Below are positions 1 through 8,368 of a stretch of 64,000 nucleotides of DNA, piece by piece. Numbering within the stretch: position 1 is the first letter of the stretch; every line of letters starts with the position of its first letter. The translations under genes and the position numbers were made by a program. The DNA lies in contig NZ_OZ061549.1 of the NCBI RefSeq assembly GCF_964065165.1, positions 2,294,001 through 2,358,000 on the forward strand. Direction: 5' to 3'. The notes below the pieces were generated by a model that made no database searches, was not told the origin of the DNA, and saw only the letters and a program-made list of their open reading frames with translations. This DNA comes from Levilactobacillus yonginensis. GTDB taxonomy: Bacteria > Bacillota > Bacilli > Lactobacillales > Lactobacillaceae.

Positions 1-161
1 TTGGACGCCTTCTTCCAGTTGATATTTCCTTGGTATTGCGAAATATCAGCAACTTTTTTGCCGGCGGCGTTCGCAGTGGTAGTGTTTAAACTAACTCCAA
101 CAGCGACAACAGCAGCAAAGGCAGCTAATCCGGCCCCTAATTTACGTAAACTAATTTGCAT
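1..161 (-). CDS. Secreted GH25-type muramidase (5' part only)
   Basis: The gene runs leftward and leaves the window after about 53 codons, so only the N-terminus is visible. ATG at 161 follows a strong GAGGAGG ribosome site. The protein opens with a signal peptide (basic MQISLRK, then an Ala/Val-rich core ending near ANA-A at about residue 31). The mature start contains VADISQYQGNINWKK, which resembles the first beta-strand of GH25 lysozymes (DxSxxQGxIxW), including the conserved Asp. GH25 enzymes hydrolyse the MurNAc-GlcNAc bond of peptidoglycan outside the cell, so an autolysin or phage-like lysozyme role is likely. The catalytic DxE motif lies beyond the edge. Confidence 0.75.
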   Translation of the reverse strand, partial: MQISLRKLGAGLAAFAAVVAVGVSLNTTTANAAGKKVADISQYQGNINWKKAS

Positions 162-256
162 GAATGATGTCCTCCTCAGTATTTGAATCCATTGTACACG
201 GTAACCAAAGCGAACAGGTTACTAGAAATTTACAATTAGTTACAGTTCGATTGCAA

Positions 257-296
257 ATAAAAAAGATTGTGACCAAAAATTCGGCCGCAATCTTTT
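257..296 (-). terminator. Terminator of the matrixin-like gene
   Basis: Read leftward, AAAAGATTG(C)GGCC pairs with GG(T)CACAATCTTTT and is followed by a run of six T. It lies just after the stop of the zinc protease gene and separates it from the muramidase gene downstream. Confidence 0.75.
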
Positions 297-307
297 GACG
301 TAGTTAA

Positions 308-1237
308 TCAGTGTACTGCTGTGTAAATCTTTAAAGCCAGTTTTGCCCGGGCCTTGTCAGTTTTGGTGACGGGCGTGTACTTGGATAAACCGGCCTTAAC
401 TTTTTTGTAGCTATAAACATTGCTATTGCCGCTCTCATAGTACATGAGATCCTTGGCATTTGGTGAGTGGTTCAGGCCCATGACGTGGCCCATTTCGTGA
501 GCGATGATGCTAGCGTAGGCATACATCCGGCCAGTATTGGCATAGCTTTTTTCGACTGCCTTCACGTCCTTAACTAACGTAGAATAGGCTGGCAGGGACG
601 TTTCAACATTACCGGCTTCTTGATCGAATAACGTTGTATAGTTTTTATCACTAGTGGAGACGCCCTTGGCAACGAGGTTAGCCTTAGCTTTAGCTTCAAT
701 AGTGCTCTTGTATTGTCTGTAGAAGGAATCGTTCAGTTGTTCCGTCATTGCTGAACCAATTTCTTGTTTTTCAGCAGTGTAGTAGGATTGTCGAATCTGC
801 AACTTTTTCTTAGCAGGAGTCCACCAGGCGTCACTTGAATCACTCTTGCTAGGCTTAGCCTTGGATACTGAGAACGTTAGCGTGTGGGACTTTTTAGTTC
901 CCTGCGTAAATTCCTTTTTTCCTAATTGTTTGTTCCAGTAGTTCATGGCTACTTTGACGCTTTGCTTAAGGTTCTTGTCTTTAGTATTGACATAAACCAC
1001 GGCTTTGCCGTTCTTCTTCAAAGCAGTTTGTGCATCGAACGCTAATTTGTATTTTTTACCCAGAGTTTTAGCGTGTTTGCGGTAGTAACTCGAACTTTTC
1101 TTGAGCGTGGTTGTCGATGGTGTGACACTTGCGGCTTCCGCTGTGATTGCACTGCTACTGACAACGGGGGTCACTAACAAGGTAGCGCCTGCTACCATGA
1201 GAAGTGAACGGACCCTTAGATGGTGTAATCTGCGCAT
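308..1237 (-). CDS. Secreted matrixin-like zinc metalloprotease
   Basis: A 309-residue exported protein. I chose ATG at 1237 because GGGAGG precedes it by 7 bases; the longer open frame to 1303 lacks such a site and would bury the signal peptide. The N-terminus is a basic signal peptide with a hydrophobic core and a likely cleavage site near AEA-A (about residue 36). The zinc site HEMGHVMGLNH (about residues 247-257) fits HExxHxxGxxH, and DLMYY just downstream can serve as the Met-turn, as in metzincins of family M10. The middle is Lys/Ser/Thr-rich. Substrate is unknown; it probably acts at the cell surface or in the medium. Confidence 0.8.
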   Translation of the reverse strand: MRRLHHLRVRSLLMVAGATLLVTPVVSSSAITAEAASVTPSTTTLKKSSSYYRKHAKTLGKKYKLAFDAQTALKKNGKAVVYVNTKDKNLKQSVKVAMNYWNKQLGKKEFTQGTKKSHTLTFSVSKAKPSKSDSSDAWWTPAKKKLQIRQSYYTAEKQEIGSAMTEQLNDSFYRQYKSTIEAKAKANLVAKGVSTSDKNYTTLFDQEAGNVETSLPAYSTLVKDVKAVEKSYANTGRMYAYASIIAHEMGHVMGLNHSPNAKDLMYYESGNSNVYSYKKVKAGLSKYTPVTKTDKARAKLALKIYTAVH

Positions 1238-1459
1238 GATGTTAACCTCCCTTAATTCCCCAAAACATTCAACATTTACAATAGCATAGGCTTTTACAAT
1301 CACCTGGTCAAGTGAAAGAATCCGAAAAATTATTCACGCTATTATTCTTGTCTAATGGGCATGATGACGCTTCCAAATAATAATAAATAGAACGTTTGTT
1401 TGGTTGAACTGAGGCAATCTGGTATAGTAGTTTTAGAAGAGAATCTGGAGGACTGAGAA

Positions 1460-2020
1460 ATGGCTAAACGATGTGACTGGGCGAACTCTTCGCCTGCAAT
1501 GCAACGGTATCATGATGAGGAATGGTGTCGACCAGAACACAATCAACAGAAGCTATTTGAATTGTTATGCTTGGAAACGTATCAGGCGGGGCTGAGTTGG
1601 CAAACGGTGATTAATAAGCGTGCTGCCTTTCAACAAGACTTCCATGACTTCAAAATTGAACGGGTGGCGGCAATGACGTCGGTGGATGTTGATCAGCTAA
1701 TGACTGATTCACGAATCATTCGTAATCGGCGCAAACTAGAAGCTACGGTCAACAATGCTCACGTAATCCAGGAGTGGTCGGCACCGGTCGACTTTTCAAG
1801 TTGGTTGTGGCAATTTGTGGGTGGTCAGCCGATTCGGCATGCCGTAAACACTACTGCGGAAGTGCCTGCAACGACAGATTTGGCCCAGCATATTTCAAGA
1901 GAGATGAAGAAACTAGGATTTAAATTTGTGGGGCCTATGACGGTGTATTCATTTTTACAGGCAGCAGGCTTAGTTAATGATCATTTGCTCAGTTGTGACT
2001 GGGCGCCGGAGAATCAATAA
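1460..2020 (+). CDS. tag: DNA-3-methyladenine glycosylase I
   Basis: Excises 3-methyladenine from alkylated DNA to start base-excision repair. At 186 residues it is nearly the same length as E. coli Tag. It keeps the zinc ligands (Cys5, His18, His175, Cys179), the catalytic Glu39 in LLCLETYQAGLSW, and the C-terminal GFKFVGPMTVYSFLQA block. The RBS is TCTGGAGG before ATG 1460, and an extended -10 (TGGTATAGT) lies about 40 bases upstream. It is the first gene of an apparent operon with sbcD, which starts 14 bases after the stop. Confidence 0.95.
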   Translation: MAKRCDWANSSPAMQRYHDEEWCRPEHNQQKLFELLCLETYQAGLSWQTVINKRAAFQQDFHDFKIERVAAMTSVDVDQLMTDSRIIRNRRKLEATVNNAHVIQEWSAPVDFSSWLWQFVGGQPIRHAVNTTAEVPATTDLAQHISREMKKLGFKFVGPMTVYSFLQAAGLVNDHLLSCDWAPENQ

Positions 2021-2034
2021 GGAGAGGACCAGAC

Positions 2035-3168
2035 ATGCGGTTTTTACATACAGCAGATTGGCATATTGGCAAAAAGTTAAACGGTTATGATTTGTTACCA
2101 GAGCAACGAGATGCGTATCAACAGATTAAGGCGATTGCTAAGGCTGAAAAAGTAGATGCTGTCGTTGTTGCTGGGGACCTCTATGACCGAGCCTTGCCGA
2201 GCGAAGCTGCAGTTGCAACATTGAACGATATGTTAGTTGACCTTAACCGGCGGGAAAAATTCCCGTTGTTAGCCATCAGTGGGAACCATGACTCTGGTGT
2301 GCGTTTAGGATATGGTCAGCAATGGTTTACGAGTACTGAATTTTATTTACGAACGACTTTAGCAAGTGCGCTTGAACCGATAACGGTTGGTGATACACAG
2401 TTCTTTTTGCTACCGTACTTTGAACCCTTTCAGGCCCGTCAATTTTTTCAAGATGATCAGATTAAAACGGTCAATCAAGCGATGGAACGGTTAGTAGCGG
2501 CTATGCAGCTGAAGTTTCAGTCGGGACAACGTCACGTTTTGGTAGCACATTTCTTTGCAGCTGGTAGTCAACATAGTGACTCTGAAACGGCCGTTCAGGT
2601 AGGGGGACTTAATGCTGTGCCGGTTGATTTACTTGCGCCGTTTGATTACGTTGCCTTGGGCCATTTGCATCGAAAGGAAGCCCTGCAAAATGAACCAAAG
2701 GTGAAATATAGTGGCTCGCCCCTAAAGTTTTCTACCAGTGAGGCGGAAGACACTAAGGGTGTTTGGATTGTCGACACGGATACGACGCCAGTCACAGTAA
2801 CCTTTAAACCACTAAAACCCTGGCATGATTTAGTGGTATTAACGGATAGTTTCGAAAACTTAATGGATGCGGAACGGGATTACGGCGTACAATCGGAGGA
2901 TTTTATAGCGATTGAGTTGACGGATACAACGCCAATTCCGAATGTGATGCAACGGTTAAAGACACGTTTTCCCAGAGTGATTGAGCTACAGCGGATTAAT
3001 CAGCTGGAAGTTACACCAGCTGAATTGGACATTCACCAGGTACAGCGAGATCCACTACAACTCATGACTGAATTTTTTGAACAAGTAACACGACATCCAA
3101 TGCAAGCGATGCAACAGAAGTGGGCGAAGGAGACCCTGCAAGCAGCTGAGAAGGAGGATAAAGAATGA
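2035..3168 (+). CDS. sbcD: Exonuclease SbcCD, subunit D (Mre11-like nuclease)
   Basis: Nuclease subunit of the SbcCD complex, which processes hairpins and double-strand ends. The calcineurin-like phosphoesterase motifs are in order: TADWHIGK (Asp8, His10), GDLYDR (about 48), GNHD (about 84), VAHFF (about 180) and LGHLHR (about 214). Length is 377 residues, normal for the family. The RBS AAGGAGAGG lies 8 bases before ATG 2035. The 3' end overlaps sbcC by four bases (ATGA), indicating translational coupling and a 1:1 complex. Confidence 0.95.
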   Translation: MRFLHTADWHIGKKLNGYDLLPEQRDAYQQIKAIAKAEKVDAVVVAGDLYDRALPSEAAVATLNDMLVDLNRREKFPLLAISGNHDSGVRLGYGQQWFTSTEFYLRTTLASALEPITVGDTQFFLLPYFEPFQARQFFQDDQIKTVNQAMERLVAAMQLKFQSGQRHVLVAHFFAAGSQHSDSETAVQVGGLNAVPVDLLAPFDYVALGHLHRKEALQNEPKVKYSGSPLKFSTSEAEDTKGVWIVDTDTTPVTVTFKPLKPWHDLVVLTDSFENLMDAERDYGVQSEDFIAIELTDTTPIPNVMQRLKTRFPRVIELQRINQLEVTPAELDIHQVQRDPLQLMTEFFEQVTRHPMQAMQQKWAKETLQAAEKEDKE

Positions 3169-6100
3169 GCCCAGTGAGTTTACACCTACAATACTTTGGT
3201 CCTTACCGCGATGAGACGGTCGATTTTACTAAGTTTGCGGCTACACCGTTGTTCCTAATTAGTGGTAAAACGGGGAGCGGTAAGACGACCATCTTTGATG
3301 GGATGTGTTATGCCTTGTTTGATCAAACGTCTGGGGTTGACCGGGAAGCCAAGTCCATGCGCTCAGACTTTGCAACGCCAGAAGACCGTACGCAAGTGAC
3401 GTTTACGTTTACTCACCGGGATAAAACGTATGAACTAGTGCGTGAACCACAACAGCTCCTAAAAAAGCAGCGAGGAGAGGGCCTCACCGAAGCTAAGGCC
3501 AGTGTCACCCTGACGGTATATCAGGGAACGAAAGAGGTCAATCAGATAACGAAAGCGACACCGGTTCGTGATTTTCTACAGGACTTGTTACAAATGAATG
3601 GTGACCAGTTTGCGCAGATTGTGTTACTACCGCAAGGGCAATTTCGCCGGTTCTTAATCGCCCCCAGTGAAGACAAAGCGACTGTCCTCGAACAGCTCTT
3701 TCATACTGAAATCTTTTCCCGGTGGACGGATCAACTCAAGCTAAAAATGAGACGGAATCAAGTAGCTAATCGAGAATCGGCCCAGGAACTTGAACGTTTA
3801 CAATCAGAACTTAAATGGCAGCCTGAAAATCAAGACCGCGCCATTGAGCTTATTGAGAAGCATCAGACAGCTGAAGTTATCGAACTAATGGCAACGCAGC
3901 AACGGGCGATGCAAGCGGCCAATCGGAGGGTTGACGCAGAGTTGGCTGAAACGAAAACGCGGGTCAACCAATTGCTGCGACAGGATGAACAAGAAAAGCA
4001 ACTGCTAAAGGATCGTGTAGAGTTGCGAGAGCAAAAACTGACACTTGCAGCGTTACAAAAACAAGTTCCGGCCATGAATCAATTAACGGCTCTAATTGCG
4101 GAACTCGAGTGGGTTCAAACGGTTCAGCCGCAATTAGCAGAGCAGACCAGTGCACAACAAGCCCTGAGTATCCGGAAGGCCTCGCGAGAATCGTCGGAAA
4201 AACAAGTGAGAACTGCGACTAAGGACTTTGAAAAAGCTCAAGTTGCGTTAGCGGCCACTCAAGAGTTGCAAGAGACAATTACTAACGAAACGACGGAAAT
4301 TGCTCAGCAGAAAAAGGTTTTGCCGGTTTATCAACGGGTTAGTAATTTAACGGAACAGTTGACGCAGCTTCAGAAATTGGTTGCTAATGCCCAGCAGGCT
4401 GAAATTGATGCACAAGAGTCCGTTCAACGGAATCAACAATTGCAGGCTACCCAAGAAAAAATTGTGAATCAGCAGACACAAGTCTATGAAGCAGATAAGC
4501 GTTTGACTCAGGAAGAAGCGCAGTTAGATGCCTGGCAGCAGCAACTGCACCAAGTTCAGCAAATTGGTCAGCAGCTTGAGCAATTAAGTACCAAGCGAGA
4601 CCACTTGCAGAATCAATCAGACAAGGCAACGGTTGCGGCCACGCAACAGCGCAATTTGGCTCAAGATAAGTACCAAGAATTTTTACGGAGTCAAATTGCA
4701 GTTTTGAGTGCCAAGCTCACACCTGGAACGCCTTGTCCCGTCTGTGGGTCAGTGGAGCATCCTCATCCAGCTGTAACGAAGGTGACTGAGGTGGCTGAAA
4801 CAGAAGTTCAAACAATGCAAGCTGCGGCTGACAAACGGGAGAGTCAGGCGGCTCATTTACGGGCAGAACTGACCTCGCAGCAATCACAGATTGTTAGTCT
4901 AACCGAGAAACAGCGGCAGGCAATCACTGAGCTATGTCAGGCCATGGAAGTTTCCGTAATGCCTGTTTCTCAGTTGACTGGCCAGTTAGCCGAACGCCAA
5001 GCCGTGCAGGAAAAGGCCCTTACGCAGGTTCAAGCCCGATTAGCTCAGATCAAGCAAGCACAGGCCCAGTTAGAGGTGCTGGGACGAAAGGCAACGGCTG
5101 GCCAGCAGACGTTGCAGCAAGCCCAACTGGAGCTGAAAAAGCAACAGAGCCAGTTGGAGAAAATCACAACCGAGCTGGCTACGGAGCAGAAACAATTGCC
5201 GGCAGATGCACCAACGTTAGCAACCTTTCAGAACCAGAACCAGCAATTACAGGCTCAGTTGCAGCAGCATCAAGCAGCACTGGCCGAAATCAAAGAGCAA
5301 GTTCAGACTACCAAGCAAGCACTCGCTGTCGGTCAGACGAGGCTAGCCACGGCCCAACAAGAAGTTACTCAGGAAAGTCTGCGAATGGAAAAGGCTAAGG
5401 CCGCAGTAACGGCAGTCATTGTTCAAAGACAGAAACAGGATGGTCAGGTGACGGAACAAAAGATTGTTGAACAAATCCCCTTGGTGGCTGAATTACCAGC
5501 TAAGCGACTGAAATTAAGAAACTTTGAAACGGCAAAGGAAAAGTTGACAACGACGGTTCACGATTTACAGGAGCGGATCAAAGACCGGCCAGAGCCAGAT
5601 CAAGTAGCAACTCAGCAAGCGTTGAATGGCGCTAATAGTCATGCTGATGAATTGCAGGATCAACACCGACAACTGCTTAATCAGCAGGAACACAACGCTG
5701 GGTTAATTCAGCAGATTCAAGAACAAGTAACCCGTCAGGCTGATGAGTTAAAAACAACTCAGGCCCTAGCGGAGCTTGCCGGGGTGGTGAATGGGGATGG
5801 CCCCAATAGTAAGCTGGGTCTTGAACGCTACGTTTTGCAAACGTATTTGCGGCAGATTTTGTCCGTCGGGAATCATCGCTTGCGTCAACTGACGAATGGG
5901 CGGTATCAGTTTATTATCGATTCCACCCAAGCTAGCTCTAAGAAACGGTCTGGGCTTGAAATTAACGTTTATGATGATCATGTGGGTGAGCAGCGTAGTG
6001 TTCATACACTTTCTGGTGGCGAAAGTTTCATCGCATCTTTGGCACTCGCGTTGGCATTAGGTGAGGTCATTCAACAAACAACAGGGAGTGTGGATGTTGA

Positions 6101-6308
6101 TGCGCTCTTCATTGATGAAGGTTTTGGGTCGCTCGACGAGGATGCTTTGATGGTGGCGTTAGACTCGTTGGAGACCATCGAAGGTAAACATCGGATGATC
6201 GGTATTATTAGTCACGTTAGCGAGCTGCGGGACCAGGTTCCCAATCAGTTACAAGTTATTGCTAATGGGAATGGGGAGAGCGCGATTCATTATCACTTAG
6301 CAGATTAA
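3165..6308 (+). CDS. sbcC: Exonuclease SbcCD, subunit C (Rad50-like ATPase)
   Basis: The SMC-like ATPase partner of SbcD. It has the Walker A motif SGKTGSGKTT (about residues 35-44), long Gln/Glu/Lys-rich coiled coils on both sides of a zinc hook CPVC (Cys524/Cys527), the ABC signature LSGGES (about 948) and Walker B LFIDEGFGSLDE (about 980-991). The 1047 residues match the usual length. The coiled coils are very Gln-rich (CAG/CAA runs), which creates long spurious open frames on other strands. Start ATG overlaps the sbcD stop. Confidence 0.96.
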   Translation: MSPVSLHLQYFGPYRDETVDFTKFAATPLFLISGKTGSGKTTIFDGMCYALFDQTSGVDREAKSMRSDFATPEDRTQVTFTFTHRDKTYELVREPQQLLKKQRGEGLTEAKASVTLTVYQGTKEVNQITKATPVRDFLQDLLQMNGDQFAQIVLLPQGQFRRFLIAPSEDKATVLEQLFHTEIFSRWTDQLKLKMRRNQVANRESAQELERLQSELKWQPENQDRAIELIEKHQTAEVIELMATQQRAMQAANRRVDAELAETKTRVNQLLRQDEQEKQLLKDRVELREQKLTLAALQKQVPAMNQLTALIAELEWVQTVQPQLAEQTSAQQALSIRKASRESSEKQVRTATKDFEKAQVALAATQELQETITNETTEIAQQKKVLPVYQRVSNLTEQLTQLQKLVANAQQAEIDAQESVQRNQQLQATQEKIVNQQTQVYEADKRLTQEEAQLDAWQQQLHQVQQIGQQLEQLSTKRDHLQNQSDKATVAATQQRNLAQDKYQEFLRSQIAVLSAKLTPGTPCPVCGSVEHPHPAVTKVTEVAETEVQTMQAAADKRESQAAHLRAELTSQQSQIVSLTEKQRQAITELCQAMEVSVMPVSQLTGQLAERQAVQEKALTQVQARLAQIKQAQAQLEVLGRKATAGQQTLQQAQLELKKQQSQLEKITTELATEQKQLPADAPTLATFQNQNQQLQAQLQQHQAALAEIKEQVQTTKQALAVGQTRLATAQQEVTQESLRMEKAKAAVTAVIVQRQKQDGQVTEQKIVEQIPLVAELPAKRLKLRNFETAKEKLTTTVHDLQERIKDRPEPDQVATQQALNGANSHADELQDQHRQLLNQQEHNAGLIQQIQEQVTRQADELKTTQALAELAGVVNGDGPNSKLGLERYVLQTYLRQILSVGNHRLRQLTNGRYQFIIDSTQASSKKRSGLEINVYDDHVGEQRSVHTLSGGESFIASLALALALGEVIQQTTGSVDVDALFIDEGFGSLDEDALMVALDSLETIEGKHRMIGIISHVSELRDQVPNQLQVIANGNGESAIHYHLAD

Positions 6309-6310
6309 AA

Positions 6311-6338
6311 AAGTCGTCAATGTTTAGTTGACGACTTA
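6311..6338 (+). terminator. Terminator-like hairpin after sbcC
   Basis: AAGTCGTCAA and TTGACGACTT form a perfect 10-bp stem with a 7-base loop, three bases after the sbcC stop. The T-tail is weak (only TTAATT), so termination efficiency is uncertain. Confidence 0.55.
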
Positions 6339-6828
6339 ATTCAGAAAAGCTCAACGTCGATTCAAAGCCACCTCCGGAAAAAAATGGATAAGCAAGAGAA
6401 GTTGATGGGGTAGTTGATTTTACCTACAAGGATGTGTCGGTAATTGGTAATCATCAAATTTTGAAACGCTTCTAATGTTATTAGGCAACCATCCGTGAGA
6501 AAATGAGGAAAACAACGGGTGCTGCCAAATTGTTTGGATTGGCGAAGAACTTTTCAGCCTTAGGATAGTCGCTTCACCCCGAATAAACATCTGTAAACCA
6601 CGAGATTCCATTAAAATGTTATATTTTTCAGTTGTGCTTTAGAAGCTGAGCTACCTTTGCTTGGGAATCATTACTAACTGGTAAGGTTGGTAAACTGAAT
6701 GTTTCACGGGGAGCTACGAGATATTCTATCAGACGAAGAAATGGTTATATAATTAACGATTATGCGTGCACATTCCTTGCCGATGGTTTAGAATAATTGA
6801 TAACTAAATTAGAAACGGGATGGTTTTG
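6339..6828. other. 490-bp intergenic stretch, possibly decayed coding DNA
   Basis: No convincing gene. Several short rightward frames with protein-like composition occur (for example from 6413 and around 6505-6570), but each is broken by stops or frameshifts and I could not assign a family. The region is AT-richer than its flanks. The last 60 bases should hold the promoter of the amidohydrolase gene. Confidence 0.3.
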
Positions 6829-7812
6829 ATGTGTACTAGCTTGACCTTTGAAAATAGTCGGGGGGATCATTTTCTGGCTCGCACCATGGACTTTGCCTTT
6901 GAATTAGGTGGTCAGCCAATCTTTATGCCGCGACACCAAACATTTCAAGGTGACGCCGGTGAGTTCACCACTAAGTATGGTTTTGTGGGGGCTGGGCGTA
7001 ATTTAAGCCATTATATAGTGGTGGATGGCGTTAATGAGTTTGGCCTTGGCGCGGCAGCACTCTATTTTCCACAATATGCACAATATGAAGAAACGGCCAA
7101 GGTAGGAAAGCTGGGCTTGGCACCTCATGATGTGACGGCTTGGGTTTTAGGAAATGCTAAAAGCGTGGCTGAGTTGCGTGACTTAGTCAAGACAATTCAA
7201 ATTTTAGATGTGCCAGTTGCTCTGTTAGGTTTAACGACTCCGTTGCACTATATTTTTAGTGATCCTACGGGTGATACAGCTGTGTTAGAAGCGACGAGTG
7301 AGGAATTACACCTAATTGATGATCCAGTTGGTGTTATGGCCAACGCACCGCAATTAAGTTGGCACTTACAGAACTTGAGTACGTATGGGACGATGCAAGC
7401 TGAAGAACGTCCTTTACATGATTATTTAGGCTTGCCTTTGAAGACGCAAGGACCAGGAACTGGAGCCTTAGGGTTACCTGGGGACTATACGTCACCATCG
7501 CGATTTGTTCGGACGGTTTATAATAAACACTACAGTATTCCGACGGCTGATATTCCTTCGACGTTGAACTTACTTCAACATTTGCTGGACACAGTCACAA
7601 TTCCCAAAGGCGTTAAACTAAAGGCAGATGGGAAGAGTGATTACACGCAGTATCGTGGGTACATGAGCTTAGACGAACGGGCCTTTTATATGGAACCGTA
7701 TGATAACCAGGAATTGCAACGGGTAGTAATGACGGATGAAATGTTGAATGACTGGGATACACCGGTTGAATACCCGTTAGCTCATACACCACACGTTAGC
7801 CACTTAAACTAG
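6829..7812 (+). CDS. Choloylglycine hydrolase family protein (penicillin V acylase / bile salt hydrolase-like)
   Basis: An Ntn-type linear amide hydrolase of 327 residues. The start is placed at ATG 6829, not 6820, because the family needs Cys directly after Met: Met-Cys-Thr-Ser leaves Cys2 as the N-terminal nucleophile. Other conserved residues are Arg18 and Asp21 in LARTMDF, Asn in DGVNEFGLG (about 82), Asn in MANAP (about 172) and Arg in SPSRFVR (about 226). There is no signal peptide, so it is cytoplasmic. Whether it prefers bile salts, penicillin V or N-acyl homoserine lactones cannot be told from sequence. The next gene starts 5 bases after the stop. Confidence 0.85.
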   Translation: MCTSLTFENSRGDHFLARTMDFAFELGGQPIFMPRHQTFQGDAGEFTTKYGFVGAGRNLSHYIVVDGVNEFGLGAAALYFPQYAQYEETAKVGKLGLAPHDVTAWVLGNAKSVAELRDLVKTIQILDVPVALLGLTTPLHYIFSDPTGDTAVLEATSEELHLIDDPVGVMANAPQLSWHLQNLSTYGTMQAEERPLHDYLGLPLKTQGPGTGALGLPGDYTSPSRFVRTVYNKHYSIPTADIPSTLNLLQHLLDTVTIPKGVKLKADGKSDYTQYRGYMSLDERAFYMEPYDNQELQRVVMTDEMLNDWDTPVEYPLAHTPHVSHLN

Positions 7813-7817
7813 GTGGG

Positions 7818-8267
7818 ATGATGACAGAACTTTTAGTAAAGAACTTTGACCAGCTCACGACGAAAGAGCTTTTTCAGATTTATCAATTGCGGGTCACCGT
7901 ATTTGTGGTGGAGCAAGCCTGCGCATACCAGGAAGTAGACAATCTAGATTTAACCGCTCAGCATTTAGTGCGGTTCGATGAGGCGCAACGGCTGAGTGCC
8001 TATGCTCGTATTATGGATGAGGGGAACCAGGTCCGAATTGGCCGCGTGGTGGTTGCACCATTTGCCCGTAAGCAGGGAATTGGTCGAAAATTGGTTGCAG
8101 CGGCAATTGCAACTGCTCAACAGGATTATCCTCGAGCGCAACGAATTGTGATTCAGGCACAGGCTTATCTGCAGGAATTTTACGCGTCCTTTGGCTTTGA
8201 GCCTGTTAGTGATGTGTATTTGGATACAGGCATCCCACATCTGGATATGGTCTTACCGATGCAATAA
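7818..8267 (+). CDS. GNAT N-acetyltransferase, ElaA-like
   Basis: A 149-residue GNAT domain. The N-terminal YQLRVTVFVVEQACAYQEVD and the C-terminal AQAYLQEFYASFGFEPVSD are typical of the ElaA branch. The acetyl-CoA loop is RKQGIGRKL (about residues 93-101). It sits 5 bases after the amidohydrolase gene and is probably co-transcribed; ATG 7818 and 7821 are both possible starts. Substrate unknown. Confidence 0.85.
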   Translation: MMTELLVKNFDQLTTKELFQIYQLRVTVFVVEQACAYQEVDNLDLTAQHLVRFDEAQRLSAYARIMDEGNQVRIGRVVVAPFARKQGIGRKLVAAAIATAQQDYPRAQRIVIQAQAYLQEFYASFGFEPVSDVYLDTGIPHLDMVLPMQ

Positions 8268-8331
8268 AAAAGTGTTTGGGACAAAGGTCTCAAACACTTT
8301 TTGCGTTCTAAAAGTAGATAGTCGAAACGGG
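8264..8331 (-). repeat. Terminator-bearing intergenic repeat, copy 1
   Basis: Read leftward it carries CCGTTTCGACTAT, a short AT-rich spacer and a hairpin GTGTTTGAGACC/GGACAAACAC-type stem with flanking A and T runs. The same order (GTTTCGAC, spacer, GGGAC-loop-GTCCC hairpin, T-run) recurs at 26512 and 43743; the hairpin part also recurs at 63957. The hairpin at 8266-8303 can terminate both the acetyltransferase operon and leftward transcription. Confidence 0.65.
8266..8303 (+). terminator. Terminator after the acetyltransferase gene
   Basis: AAAAAGTGTTTGGGAC pairs with GTCTCAAACACTTTTT, giving a long stem followed by five T. It begins at the stop codon of the GNAT gene. Confidence 0.8.
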
Positions 8332-8368
8332 CAATCAAGGACGATTAGTGCCACATTTGGTATCTGCT

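Noticed and set aside
1-186. Rightward open frame at the left edge
   Set aside because: It is the antisense of the muramidase gene, whose signal peptide, GH25 motif and ribosome site are clear on the other strand.
4934-5398. 154-codon rightward frame inside sbcC
   Set aside because: Another-frame shadow of the Gln-rich coiled coil; no ribosome site, and the sbcC frame is intact throughout.
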